Position numbers and translations under genes: made by a program. Shown piece by piece: positions 34,801 through 45,423 of a DNA stretch of 64,000 nt (positions are counted from its first letter, which is position 1; every line of letters starts with the position of its first letter). The notes beneath the pieces are model-generated. The model did no database searches, was not told the origin of the DNA, and saw only the letters and a list, made by a program, of their open reading frames with translations. The DNA lies in the NCBI RefSeq assembly GCF_027887165.1, contig NC_077227.1:71355252-71419251 (forward strand). The letters run 5' to 3'. The stretch is from Monodelphis domestica. Taxonomy: Eukaryota > Chordata > Mammalia > Didelphimorphia > Didelphidae.

Positions 34801-37800
34801 AGAAGTAATTAAGATAAATTGATTTGAATGGAAAGAAGAATTAGTTACTCGAATGAGGTAGGGGCTAGAATCTTGAGGTTAGAAAGGATCTCAGAGACCT
34901 CTAGTCCAACTCAAAGGATCTGGGATCCAATGCTATTTTTACTCCATCCAATACAAGAGAGGCAGGGAAAGTAGCATAGGGATTTCTGCCCTCACTGGGA
35001 AGGATATATGGTTTAATTAAAGGGAAATGGGAGAAAAGATGGTCTTTACAGAAAGAAAAATGGAGGACATGGTGTGGTACTTTGGAATCAGAGAACCTGA
35101 GTTCAAATCTAGATTTGTGTGACTGGGCAAATCACTCATCTCCCTGGGGTTCAGAGTCTTTATCTGTAAAATGAGAAATATGGACTTTGGGGTCCATTTT
35201 AGCTCCAGATCTATATAGGTATACACCACATATACATATACATGCAAAATTAATTCAAGGTAGCTAGAAGAAAAAGGAAAGAGGAAATCTAGGTATGGAG
35301 AGGGGCTCGAGTAAGGTAGGATGAGCTAATCATTTCCTTATGGGAGAAAAGAAGAAAGAGAACAAACATCATTTACAATATGCTGTCCCACTACCTTGAA
35401 AGCCAAATCTTTCTTTCCCTTCTCCTTGACTCTAGACCATAACCTCTACTAATTACAGTTCTGGTCTTGTTCTGTTCTACTGCCATCCTGTGGCGTGGAT
35501 TTCCAACCAAGGTTTTGGGAACTGTTTCCTCCCTCCCATGTTTACCTCATATCAATAATCATCCCATCTGTGTGCACGACCTTTTTCCAGACATGCTCCA
35601 CCAGGAGATCAGAGACTTGGGTGAGCAGCTCACAGTCTCCAAACATATCAAATCTCAGGTAGCCAATGTTGCCCTCGAACACATTGGTATGGAAGGAAAA
35701 CTTGATCAGGTCTTCAAAGGCTTCAGGAGAGGGAAGCTGACAAAAATTCAAATTAAAGTTGGAAAAGTCATGGAACGCATTCCTTCAACAAATATATTTG
35801 TCAACATTCACCTTTAGTAGCTGAGTATAGCATGGCAGAATGGAGAGGCCAATCTAGGAATTAGGAAGTTCTTAGTTTCTCTGAAAGAGGCTGTGTGACC
35901 ATGGGACACAACTTACTTTCTTGATGTTCCAGATAACTCTCTAAGATGAGTTGCTAGTCTACAGTTGTGAAGGGATTTTCCCCACCAGGAATTCCCAGTG
36001 CCATAGAATATATTCACCCTCCCCACCACCCCAGCCTCCATCATCTCATCCCCTAGACATCATAGGGCTACTATAAATTTTGGGGATGGGAGAATGTAAT
36101 GCAAGGATAATTAAGATGTAGTGTCGGCCTCAAGTGGCTTACAATCTAGGAGTAGTTGAACACGTTTCATGAATTTCTAAGGAAAATAACATTTTCCACT
36201 CAAGGTCCAAATATCACCTTTACATGATTGGAAACCTTTAGTGTCAGGAGCAAGTCAAAAGCTCAGAGTGGGAGGTTCATATGCATGGTAGATAAACACC
36301 GGGATTAACTAGTGTGTATAGTGAGTAGAATTGGCCTCAAAACTAGGTTCAAAAACCATCTCTAATGTATACTGATTGTGTGACCCTGGACACATCTCTC
36401 AGTGCTTTAGGCAACTCTCTAAGACTCAGATTGGTAGAGAAGATGGTGACCTGCCTCTAATGCAGTTGAGTTTCCTTACTTGGGAGTTGTCTTTAACACT
36501 GAAAACCAGACACAGGGCCCTTTTTTTTGTTTCTGGGATACGTTTGAGCAGATTCAAATATGGTTGAAAACACTGAAAAAGAGACTTTGAAATTTTCTTA
36601 TTATATGTGTTTCAATATCTAGATGAGAAACACAAAGAACTTCCAAACTAGACACCCCACATGAACCCCCAAATCAGAAAAGCCAAGTGGATTTTCAGGA
36701 AAGATAGTTTTTTTAAAATTAAGCTGCTTCCAACACGCTTTATCCTATTGCCAACCTCATAGTCTGGGATTCTATAAACTACAGTGGTCCCCCTTTAAAG
36801 AGTTAGCTTATTTTCTAGACATGAACAATCAGTGGTGAGGGTAGGGGAAGGTATATATTTGCAAAAAAAAAAGATAAAATATGATTTTTAAAAATCTCTT
36901 TTCATCTCATTCTGTGTTACTAAATCCCTTCTTCTCATTTTTTGGCTTCTCTTCCTCTTCTCTAGCCAGTTTTCAGATGCCATTGATAAAATGATATTTT
37001 TCTGTTCCTGCCCTTCATGACTTAATGAGTTCTTCAGGACCAGGGAGTCAGACACTGATGAGTTAGTATTAACCTTGGTTCTGTGGTTCATTTTCCACAT
37101 AAATTGAGAGGACTCATTGAACTGTGGGATGCCTCATTTTCTTCATCTATAGTTTGGGGGCCACAAGGCTAGTTGGAAATCTGGCTTCTGGTCCTCATTT
37201 TGTTGTTCATAGGTTCTTCATCTATGAAATGGGCATCAACTTAAAGAGTTGTAATGAATAGCAAATTAAATGAGACGTGAAAGTGCTTTAAAACATATTA
37301 GTAAAAGGAAGGTATTACTGCTGTTATTACTAATATTAAGGATGATTATGAAAGGCGGAAGATCTGGATGCAAGTCTCAGCCCAAACACATAGTGATTGT
37401 ATGGCCCTTGGCAACTTGATTTACTTCTAAGTGCTCTGGACAACCCGCTGAGATTCTCAGTTGCAGAGAAGTGGCCAATATACATGGGTAGATTGAATTT
37501 CCTCTTGTGGGAGATCTCTATATCATTGAAGTCACAGGTCCAATTCCTTTCACCGCACCCCCCCCCATCTCTAACCCCATCCCCATCCCCATCTCAGCCC
37601 CTAGGATTATTGACCAATCCCTAGTCCTATCCCCATCCCCTACATACCTATTTTTATCCCTCCTCTTCTAATAATATCCATACCTAACTCTCACCCCTGT
37701 ATTGATCCTTATCTCTACTCATTCATGATCCTATTGCAAATAATGATATAATTTAAGCAAGTGTGGATTTTTTGACCCAGATTATTACTCTGGGTACCCT

Positions 37801-40800
37801 GCAAAAATGGATGTTCTCCTTGGTGCTTTATCAGGACATACTTTAAGAACTGTGTAAATATGGCCAGTTCTGACTCTTTTTACTTCTCCTACATAGGCTA
37901 CCTTGGGCTAGAGAGCACAGTAGAGTGGAAATATAAGTGTCTTAGACTTAAGGACCCCTCAGTTCCAGTTATATCTCTGTGGTCTTTGGGGGCAGTCTTT
38001 TATTCTCTGGGGCTCCATTTCCTCATCAGACAAATGGGAGGATTGGATTAAAAGATCTCTAAGGTCTCTCTTAACTCTAGCATGCTCTGATTCCAGGGAG
38101 ACTCTCAAGAAACTACTAAATGACATCTAATTCTTTCCACTGTTAAGAATTCCCTTATAAGTTCCAGGACCACTTATCTCCTTTTTCTGACCTCCTTATT
38201 CTAAACTTGACCATATAAGGTAAAGTATGTGACTCAAGATTCTCTCCTTGGCCCTCTCTTCTTCTTTGTCTAGCTTCTTTACCTTCATTTATCCTTCATT
38301 TATCCACATAGATTTGATGGATACCCCTGACTCCAATATCTATAACTCCAGTTCAGACTTATCTTGCCAGCACCGCCAACTCAATATAGGACATTTCCAC
38401 CTGGCTGTTGCATGGGCACCTTGAATTCAACAGATCCCAAATGGAACTGTCTTTCCCCCAAACTTGATTTTGCTTTCCCCACCACTGGCACCACCATTCA
38501 CAATGTCTTTTATGTCTCACAGCTTTGGTGCTTTCTTTCACTACCTCCCTCTTCTTAATTTCTCTAGTCAATGAGTTACCAAATCCTATCAAGTGGATCT
38601 CTTCCTTGAAAGATATCTTGGCACAGCCCAATGAAGACCAATTTCCGAGTCAAGAAGACCCAGCTTCAAACCTTCCTTCTTACACATTCTAGCTATGTGA
38701 CCATAGGAAAATTGCTTTTCTTTTTAAGACCCTCAAATGGCTCTCTGAAGTTATGCTGCAGGCAAGTTGCTTATCTGTATATGCAGAGCATATTTCCATA
38801 CTGGGAGTTCCTTATAACAATGAAACCATAGGCCTGAGTCCCTCTCCCCCATAAATAAAATTTTTAAAAAGTTGCACTATCCATATAGGCAGAATTGGTT
38901 ATGGGACTAATAGTTGTACCTCCTCTAAGATATGGCCCATCAAATCCTGAATATATTAAGTACTTAGTAGCTATTAACAAAATCATTGTTAATAATTCAT
39001 AATAATTGAAACAAATATTTGTTGAGTTGCCTTTGCTTCCCATCACCCTCCTTAACCTTGGCCACTGCAACCCTATCCTCTAGTGGCAGGCAGCATTTCT
39101 GAATATAGCTGAGTTCCTTTATTTGGGGGCTTTGGCCATAGACCTGATAGTTTGCACAAATGGCTTCGATGGCTTTCCTCTGTTCTCTCCTCCCTCTGCT
39201 CCCTCCCTTTTTTCTTCACTTTGTTTGGCCATTACACATGACCATCAGGGGCTATTGAGTTTGTCATTTCCAATCCAGTGGTCAGTGACAGGAATTCCAC
39301 TTGATCTTTCAAGTGTGTGGATTGATTAATGAGGCCTGGGTTCCAGGAAAATACATATTATCTCCATGGCTTCAGTCTGACTCTATTTATGTGTGGTTCA
39401 GAAATCCTGAATTCATGTGAAAAAGCCCCCCCTCCTGGCTACACAGAGGTGATTTCAAAAGATGCTCAACATTTTTTAAGACACGTGGTATGGGTGAGCA
39501 ATAAAGGTCACTGAGAGCGAATAATTCCTCATCTTTTGAAGCCTTGTGGAATTTTAGAACTCACTCTGTGTGTGTACAATAAAGTGTTTTATTGGAGTTG
39601 CTTTTAAACATCAATATTTTCTCAAAGAGCATATTTGAAGGTCTTGGGTAGGACAAAACCTGACTTACTCTGGACAGTCTGTTTTGGGTTTAATAATCTC
39701 TAAAGAAGACCAGTTGTCTATGAGCCCTATAAGCAGTTCTATGATTACTGAATTTCTGTCTTTGCATCCTTAATACCTAATAAAGGATCTTACTCCTAGT
39801 GAGAAATGGACCTTAGATCAAAAGTAGAATAAGGGACCACTAGGGCTGAGAAGGACCCTAGAAACCATTAATAGTCTCTCCTCATTTAGTCATGACAGAA
39901 ATGAGACATAAAGAGGGAGAGGGACTTATCTAAAGCCACACAGCTCCCAAGAAGCAGAACCTGGGACATCAACTCAAGCCTTCTCACTCAAAGTCTGCTA
40001 TTCTTTCCCCTGCATCACAAAAAGCCCACATTAAATATAGAAGCTTTTAAAGGTTTGAAATACCAGGTTGGGATTGTCTTTGGAGAAGAGTTGTTAGCTC
40101 ACAGGCCAAAGAAGATGAAGTCATAGTTGTTCTGAGAAGCAGTGACTAGGAAATGTAGAGAATTCTCATTTTGTTAAAAAAAAATCAACCAACTCCCTTC
40201 CTCTTTTTCCTGAAAAGGCACTAGGGAATTTGAGTTTATTGGCTTTATGGGTTCATCAGGATTGTGGGAGAAGTTCAGGGTAGTGGAAAATCCATTGGTG
40301 TGGAAGTCAGGAGAGATATAGGTTTGAATTCTATCTCTAGCATTTAATAGCTGAATAATTATAGACAAGTCACACATTTCTTTTGGCCTTCTCTTGCCCC
40401 CTTCCCTTGTAAAGTGGAATATAATGCTTGGAATAACTTCACACAGTTGGATTTCTGTGTTCTTTAGTTCTTTCTGGTATGATAATACTTTCATGTTATT
40501 GTCCACCCCCAAAGATAAATGGTAGGTCCAGTGTTTGCATATACTTAACTGTTTTTATGTTGTATCCTCTCCATCCCCCCAAGTAGAATGTAGGTCCCTT
40601 GAGGTCAGGGACTGTTTAGTGTTTTTCTTTGTGTTCCCAGAGCTTAGTACAGTATCCTTATTTATTCTTAGAAAACATCAGCCAACTTGTAGTTCCTGGA
40701 ACAAGGAACTCCTTTTCCAGTCTTCATGTCTCTTGAACTGATTGTGTCCCATACCTGAGATGTTGTGTTACCTCACCTCTGCATTTTGATTTCTCATATT

Positions 40801-43800
40801 GGTCTATTTGCTGTCCTTCACAGGTGGCATTCCATTTTTCCTCCTTGCTTTTGTACCACTTGTCTCTCATGACTGGGATTTTCCTCCTTGCCTCCACCTA
40901 TTAGCTTCCTTGAATCCTTCCAAAATTTATTTCAAGTCCTTCCTTCTGCAGATCTGTCCTGTGGGCTCTCTCCACTATGTCTCCACTAATCCGGTCACTT
41001 TAGAGATAACCTTCCATCTATAGTATATATCTGGACATAACTAGTTATTTACATGTTGACTCCTGTGAAGTCCTTAAGGCAGGAATTATTTTTGATTCTT
41101 TTTACCCCTTGCACTTAGCATAGTGTTTGACACATCATAAACATTTGTTGACTTGATTGACATAGTAGGTTATTAATAAATACTTTTTGGACTGCATTTG
41201 TTCCTCTATAAAAAGAATATTTTTATTTAAAATGGGATAATTTTATTATTTATTATTTTCCATCTAATTCATTCTCATTGATTGTGAAGGAGGAGCCCTG
41301 TAAGATGAAGTTCATTAATAATCCCTCAAACTAATTTCAGCTAATTATTTCTATCCTTTTTCTTCCTACCAAACATTCTCCCAGACCTACTAATAGGAGT
41401 GATGTTGCCTGGGTTCCCTAACTTCTCCTGTCTGCTCTGGTGAGCTTTCTGACAATGGCCAAGAAATACTACCTCAGTGATGGATTAGACCCTTTAAAGG
41501 CCTACCTTTTAAGAAGATCTATCTATGCACTTTAAGAAGATCTATCTATCTGTAGTACAACCTGGCTTGGGGGATTTGCCCTGTACCCTTCCCTCCCAAT
41601 CTGTAAAATGAGCACTTGTGCTGATTCACCTCCCTGGGCAAGAAAGTATTTCTTATTTTCATAAAATATTATAATAAGAGACCACGGTGGTAATCTCTAT
41701 CAAGCATGCATTTCTTTGAAAACTTACCCCATCTCACCCCTGTGCCCCACCCCATTGCTTGTATGCCTGCAATGAGGGGTAACTCATAACTTGATGAGGC
41801 AGCTTTATTTTGGGGTAGCTCTGTTTCCCCTCATTTGGACTTATCTCTCTTTTTCTTTTAACTCTTACCTTCTGTCTATGAATCAATACTATGCATTTAT
41901 TCCAAGGCAGAAGAGCAGTAAAGGGCTAGACAACGAGGGTTAAAGATCTAGGACTGACTCTCAATCCACTGAGCTACCTAGCTGTTCCCAGTTTGTCTCC
42001 TTCTAATTATCCATTAGTCCCAATCCTCCCTTTTAGAGCTAAGAAGAATGAATCAAATCCTTTTCCAAAATGGTCACTCTGATGATTATGGACCCTCTAC
42101 TCTTTCTGCTTATACCCTAAATACCATTAAGAAAAGATCTACCATTGAGTTTGATACTGTCTGGGGCTGTTTTGGAGACTCACCTGCATGGGAACAATCC
42201 CAGGGATGCGGTCCTTGGCATCTTCTGGGATATGGGCTGTCTTCAGGTGTCTATCTCCAGAAAGAGTTTGCAGATCTGCTCCCAACATATCAGCCAGTTC
42301 TCCTTCTGAGGTGACTTGCCTGTATTGGGTCTGAAGTTTTGCCAGTTTGGATGCCACTCTGGACCCCACCTCTAGGGAAGCATAATTATCAGCAACAAGC
42401 TTCCCAGCTGTCTGTAGAATGGTAGGCACCTTGGCACGAAGGGCAACGATGCCTTGGGTGGTCATGAGGGCCTCACTTGACAGAACACTGACATCAGGCT
42501 CAACCCCAGCCATATCCCAGGCTTTGCCAGTAACTGGGCTAATGGCTACCTGCGTGGGCATGGAAGCATAAAGGGGGCTGTTTTCCACTTGGTAAATACC
42601 CACTGAAAGGGCTCCTCCTCCCGTGGGCTCACCAATGACTGTGGCCCGATGCTGGTCCTTCATGGTGTGAACAAAGGCCTCAGCTGCAGAACCACTGGTG
42701 TGGCTGATCAAGATATACAGGTCCTTCTGGGATCCATAACGTTCACCAGCCACCTGAGGCAGGGTCCAAACCTCTGTGAGCTGGGAGGCTGCCCTATCAA
42801 AGATGGTGTACAAGTGTCTGCGGGGCTCTGCTTCAAAGAAGTAGGAGCAGAGGAGGGGCACAGCTGTGGAGTAGCCTCCAGGGTTGTACCTCAGGTCCAC
42901 CACTAAAGCTTCCGTGTGCACTAGCTTCTCCCACACCAACTCTACCAGTTGTGGCGCAATGGCTCGCACTGTCTCTGCTTCAGCCATCATGTCAAAACGG
43001 AGGTAGCCCAGCTGCCCAGGTAGCACCTCTGTCTTGAAGAGGGCCTCAATGAGGTAGGTCAGCTCCTCAGGTGAAGGGACCCCTTTTTGGGGTGGGGTCA
43101 ATTCTTCAGAGACTGGTTCCCCAGGGCTGTGGAATACATGGAGGCGGTGGTCCCCGGACACCTCCTGCAGGTCACTGGTGAGTTGGGATGCTAATGACTC
43201 AAAGTCTACAGCTGTGCGGTAGGTCCCATATTCTAGTTTGGCTTTTAACAAGGCGCTGGCCTGGCCCACTACTTCTGGGAGAGCATAATGGGCCTCCAGA
43301 AGGTGTCCTGTGCCTTCCACCAAGGCCCCTAGCCTCTGGTGAAATTCCAGTACTTCCTTAGCTTTGTCTAGTGCTTCCTCAGCCAAGACAATGGCATCAG
43401 GTACAACTCCCCCTCCAAGCCAGCACTCACCATTGTTATCAATGAAAGTGAGAATGGGCACAGTGAGAACCAGATTCCCATTGGGGGGCTGCAGCAGAGG
43501 AAAGGTACGGGTGTGCATCAGACTGCCGGCTGTGATTTCCCCAACCAGGGTGGCCCGGCCCAGGGATTGCATGAGGAAGGCAAACTCCTCTGCAGCCGTG
43601 GCAGTATGGTGGCTCGTGAGCAGGTAGACGCCTCTCTGGGCCCCATAGGGTTTGCCTAGCAATTCCGCACGGCTGAGGTGCTCCTGCGTCTGGTTGGTTT
43701 GGCGGTCGTAGGTGGTAAAGAGGCGAATGGGGCCGGCAGCTGGGTCCTGGAAGTAAGACAGGAGCAGTGGAACTGCTGAAGACGGCCCTCCAGGATTGTA

Positions 43801-45234
43801 GCGGAGATCCATGATGAGATGATTGGTGTCCTGAAGGGGCTCCCAGACCTGCCGTATCACGTAGGGGGCCAGGGTGCCGAGAACCGAGGAGTCAGCAAAC
43901 TCATCAAACCGCAAATAGCCCACGTTACCTGGCAACACTGACACTTGGAACACAGAGTCTACCAGCGCTTGCCGCTGGGATTCATCCTCAGGCAGCGAAT
44001 TGGCTGCGGGTGTAGCATCTTCCTCCTCACTAGCTTCAGAGCCCATGGTGGCTTCCTCAGGCCTCAGAACCCGAACGAGCAGCCTGGGGTCCTCTGACAC
44101 AGCTTGCAGTCCTGCATTGAGCTTGGCGGCCAAATCTTCCTCTGTGAGCACTGAGGAATAGTCGATGGCAGTGAGGTGATGGAGCAGCGCAGGTACCCGA
44201 TCCACCAGGGTGTAGTAATTCTGCAAGACTTCCATGAGACGTTGAATGGCTCCCGGTCTTGCCCTGCGCAGGGTGAGGATGGCCAGTGCTTTCCCCAGGG
44301 CCTGTTCTGCTGGGATCCCTACACAGGGGAGCACCCCACTGCCCTCCCATGTCTGGCTCCCCCCACCAAGGGGGCTCAGGGAACGTGACACCGGCACAGT
44401 GATGAAGAAGTCTGACTGGCCGATGCGCAGCTTCCGGAGATCTAGAGCCCCTCCCAGAGTCTGCTCTCCCACCACAATGGCCCGGCGCAACTTCTTGAGG
44501 ATGTAGGCAATATCCTCTGCTACTCCTACAGTACGATGGCTGGTGAGGACCACCATGTCCTTCTCCCCACCATACCTCTCACCCAGCACCTGGGGCAGGG
44601 TCCAGATCTCTGTGGTGGTATTGGATGGCCGGTCATAAACTGTGTCTACGTGCAGCAGGATATCCCCCTGGTGTAGGTAGGAAATGACAAAGGGAATTCC
44701 TGAAATTTCACCCCCTGAGCTGTGCTGGAGATCTAACACCAGAGAGGACGTCCCCATGAGCTTCTTCCATATGTTATTCACCAAGAACTCCCCGACTTTC
44801 TCTACCACCTCCTGGCCAGGGATGTAGTCTACTCTTAGGTAACCCACATTGCCCTCCAGTACCTGGTACTTGATCATTTGCTGGAGCAGGATGAGTAGTT
44901 CCTCCTGAGTGACGTTGGCAAGTTTTGGGACATGCTGGGGAGTCTCAGGAATGCTGGGTTCAAAGGAGATCACTAGCCGGGGGTCATTGAGGGCACCCTG
45001 CACACCTGCTGTCAGGACACTAGCCAGCATTTGGGGATCAGAAATATCCAGGATCTCCCCACTCTTGATTGCTTGCTCAATGACTTCTTGCATGCCCATT
45101 AGGTTTTCTGGGAAGCAGTAGTTATCCAATAAGATTTTGGCCATATCCCGGACCAGACTAGGTTGAAAGATTTGTTCTGCATGGGCCAGACTAAATAGCA
45201 GGGCTGAGAACAGCAGGAGACATTGGCTAGTCAT
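28558..45234 (-). CDS. RBP3: RBP3 (interphotoreceptor retinoid-binding protein, IRBP), complete four-exon coding region
   Basis: Joining 45234-42184, 35736-35546, 31843-31701 and 28886-28558 on the minus strand gives 3714 bases: 1237 codons plus TAG. All introns are GT-AG and the frame is kept through every junction. The product is a secreted glycolipoprotein of the interphotoreceptor matrix that carries retinoids between photoreceptors and retinal pigment epithelium. Four homologous modules of about 300 residues are visible from the recurring GYLR[VF]D motif at about 131, 439, 743 and 1042, each followed by a DL/DM-x-x-x-x-GG segment. Residues 1-19 form a hydrophobic signal peptide ending near AHA. 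N-glycosylation sequons are at N107, N205, N514 and N1115. The modules have the fold of S41 (CtpA-like) peptidases but lack the Ser/Lys dyad. The human protein is, from memory, 1247 residues; this one ends about ten residues earlier. Introns are 6447, 3702 and 2814 bp. Identification is very secure. Confidence 0.98.
29255..29420. repeat. Composite SINE fragments in RBP3 intron 3
   Basis: A minus-strand MIR-like part (TTACAGCTGGAGAAATG) is joined to a plus-strand phrase (GGGTTCAAATCTGGCCTCAG). Confidence 0.55.
29520..30150 (-). mobile_element. CR1/L3 LINE 3'UTR fragment in RBP3 intron 3
   Basis: AACATCTGCAAATATACTGA, AATCAATGATTAAAATGTTAA and TCAAATGCTTCAGTAAAATC are phrases of the same CR1/L3 region seen at 60.3-60.6 kb. 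Confidence 0.75.
30178..30338 (+). repeat. Family A SINE inserted in CR1/L3
   Basis: CAAGTCACTTAACCTCC, TTCTGCCTTGGAACCAATAC and GATTCTAAGATGGAAAGTAA; CR1-like sequence appears to continue after it to about 30600. Confidence 0.9.
30339..30362. repeat. (TA)n tract at the SINE tail
   Basis: A short (AT) run after the A/T-rich end of the SINE. Confidence 0.7.
30702..30893 (+). repeat. Family A SINE
   Basis: GGGGGGCAGCAAGGTAGCAC head, CTAGCTGTGTGACTGGG, and AATAAGACAGAAGGGAAGGG tail. Confidence 0.9.
31325..31500. repeat. AT-rich degenerate tandem array (TTTCAATATA-like)
   Basis: The word TTCAATATATT or TTCAACATATT recurs about a dozen times over 175 bp in RBP3 intron 3, about 200 bp from exon 3. 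Confidence 0.85.
31701..31843 (-). CDS. RBP3: RBP3 exon 3 (end of codon 1081 to first base of codon 1129)
   Basis: This 143-bp exon follows CCCAACAG and ends before the donor GTGAGA. Its first base completes Arg1081; it then encodes Phe-Asn-Ile-Gly-Gly, the module-4 form of the DLRxNxGG segment, and the NDS sequon at N1115. Its last base is the first base of Gly1129. The 143-bp length fits the mammalian exon as I remember it. Confidence 0.97.
32030..32160 (+). repeat. MIR-type SINE 3' part
   Basis: TTTTTTCATTTGTAAAATAAG and CCCATCTAGCTTAGAAATTC in RBP3 intron 2. Confidence 0.6.
32161..33489. other. RBP3 intron 2 interior, mostly unrecognised
   Basis: A very old repeat phrase lies near 32640-32730 (CACACTGAGACCCAGAGAAG). 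Otherwise no gene or named repeat. Confidence 0.45.
33490..33635 (+). repeat. MIR-type SINE
   Basis: ACTAGCTGAGTGACTTTGGAT, CCTCCCCTGTAAATGA and TTCTGACTCCAAAGTTCATT. Confidence 0.7.
33636..34139. other. RBP3 intron 2, nothing clear
   Basis: Faint inverted SINE core around 33950-34020; no other feature. Confidence 0.4.
34140..34384 (-). repeat. MIR/THER-type SINE, minus strand
   Basis: TTTTACATTGAGGAAATTGAG, CAGTGTCACACAGGTAGTGT and ATGGTGCCACCTAGCTGC. Confidence 0.9.
34868..34960 (-). mobile_element. CR1/L3 3' end scrap
   Basis: AGAAAGGATCTCAGAGACCT and CTAGTCCAACTCAAAGG, the inverted CR1/L3 3' end phrase. Confidence 0.5.
35060..35218 (+). repeat. MIR-type SINE
   Basis: GAGTTCAAATCTAG, CAGAGTCTTTATCTGTAAAA and CATTTTAGCTCCAGATCTAT. 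Confidence 0.8.
35546..35736 (-). CDS. RBP3: RBP3 exon 2 (codons 1018-1080 plus two bases)
   Basis: This 191-bp exon lies between a polypyrimidine/TTTTTGTCAG acceptor and the donor GTAAAC. It starts in phase 0 with Leu-Pro-Ser-Pro-Glu and carries the fourth GYLRFD motif (about 1042-1047). It ends after AG, the first two bases of Arg1081. Its 191-bp length agrees with what I remember for exon 2 of mammalian RBP3. Confidence 0.97.
35832..35990 (+). repeat. Family D SINE
   Basis: GGCTGTGTGACCATGGGACA and CCAGATAACTCTCTAAGATG near RBP3 exon 2. Confidence 0.6.
36310..36490 (+). repeat. Family D SINE
   Basis: GATTGTGTGACCCTGGACAC and GCTTTAGGCAACTCTCTAAGA. Confidence 0.75.
36491..37334. other. 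RBP3 intron 1, nothing recognised
   Basis: AT-rich sequence with a MIR-like tail near 37215-37330. Confidence 0.4.
37335..37540 (+). repeat. Family D SINE
   Basis: AAGTGCTCTGGACAACCCGC and TTGTATGGCCCTTGGCAACTT. Confidence 0.7.
37545..37680. repeat. C-rich low-complexity tract
   Basis: CACCGCACCCCCCCCCATC leads into degenerate CCCCATCCCCATC repeats; the minus strand is G-rich. Confidence 0.8.
37905..38095 (+). repeat. MIR-type SINE
   Basis: CATTTCCTCATCAGACAAATG and GATCTCTAAGGTCTCTCTTA. Confidence 0.75.
38230..38600 (+). mobile_element. LINE-2 ORF2 fragment (reverse transcriptase region), decayed
   Basis: The phrase order GATACCCCTGACTCCAATAT, CATTTCCACCTGGCTG and CACCTTGAATTCAACAGATC corresponds, frame-shifted, to the region after the YADD box of L2-type reverse transcriptase. 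Stops and indels make it dead. Confidence 0.7.
38601..39830. other. RBP3 intron 1, mostly unrecognised
   Basis: A plus-strand SINE-like scrap lies at about 38640-38800. The rest shows no supportable feature. Confidence 0.4.
40230..40420 (+). repeat. Degraded MIR-type SINE
   Basis: GTGTGGAAGTCAGGAGAGATA and ATTTAATAGCTGAATAATTA. Confidence 0.5.
40530..41185 (+). mobile_element. LINE-2 3' fragments, two pieces
   Basis: CTTGAGGTCAGGGACTGTTT with CCCAGAGCTTAGTACAGTAT, and a second end AAGGCAGGAATTATTTTTGA with GCACTTAGCATAGTGTTTGA. Two L2 ends in a row mean two insertions. Confidence 0.7.
41186..41851. other. RBP3 intron 1, nothing recognised
   Basis: Contains a small direct repeat of TTTAAGAAGATCTATCTAT at about 41507 and 41530. 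Confidence 0.5.
41852..41990 (-). repeat. Family A SINE, minus strand, internally deleted
   Basis: CTTACCTTCTGTCTATGAATC and CTCTCAATCCACTGAGCTAC; the core between is shortened. It ends about 190 bp from exon 1. Confidence 0.85.
42184..45234 (-). CDS. RBP3: RBP3 exon 1 (codons 1-1017)
   Basis: This single coding exon of 3051 bp encodes the signal peptide, modules 1-3 and the first part of module 4. The start is the ATG at 45234, followed at once by a signal peptide. The exon ends in CAG at 42184, followed by the donor GTGAGT, in phase 0; translating past the donor gives a short non-homologous tail and a stop, which confirms the boundary. Module 1 spans roughly residues 20-320, module 2 roughly 325-625 and module 3 roughly 630-930. 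An acidic linker rich in Glu and Asp (about 391-420) separates modules 1 and 2. The exon is clearly richer in G+C than the flanking AT-rich DNA. Such an intronless block of three modules is the known RBP3 architecture in tetrapods. Confidence 0.98.
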
Positions 45235-45385
45235 TGGGAATCAGAAGAGGTAACACACTTTGGAAAGAATGTCCCTTCTCTTTTAGTCCACAAAGCAGAG
45301 TCTCTTCTGTGCTGTGTGTCCCTCTTTGTCTATGACTATAGACAGAAAGCCTTATGCTAAATATGGGAGCAGGGAATAAAGGGAA

Positions 45386-45420
45386 GGCTTTTTATCTCCA
45401 TTAAACCTTTAATCTCATTA
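45386..45420 (-). promoter_or_regulatory. RBP3: Candidate RBP3 core promoter: TATA-like word and CRX/OTX-type site
   Basis: About 155-185 bases upstream of the start codon the minus strand reads GATAAAAAGCC (45386-45399, TATA-like) preceded by GAGATTAAAGG (45406-45416). The latter holds the TAATCT/AGATTA core bound by CRX/OTX-type homeodomains. Published work on mammalian IRBP promoters places CRX/OTX elements close to the start site, so this arrangement is plausible. No transcription start is visible in sequence alone, and the assignment is inference. Confidence 0.45.
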
Positions 45421-45423
45421 AAT

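Noticed and set aside
42139..44506. Many open frames on the plus strand and other frames across RBP3 exon 1
   Set aside because: They are antisense or shifted shadows of a G+C-rich coding exon, with no family features.
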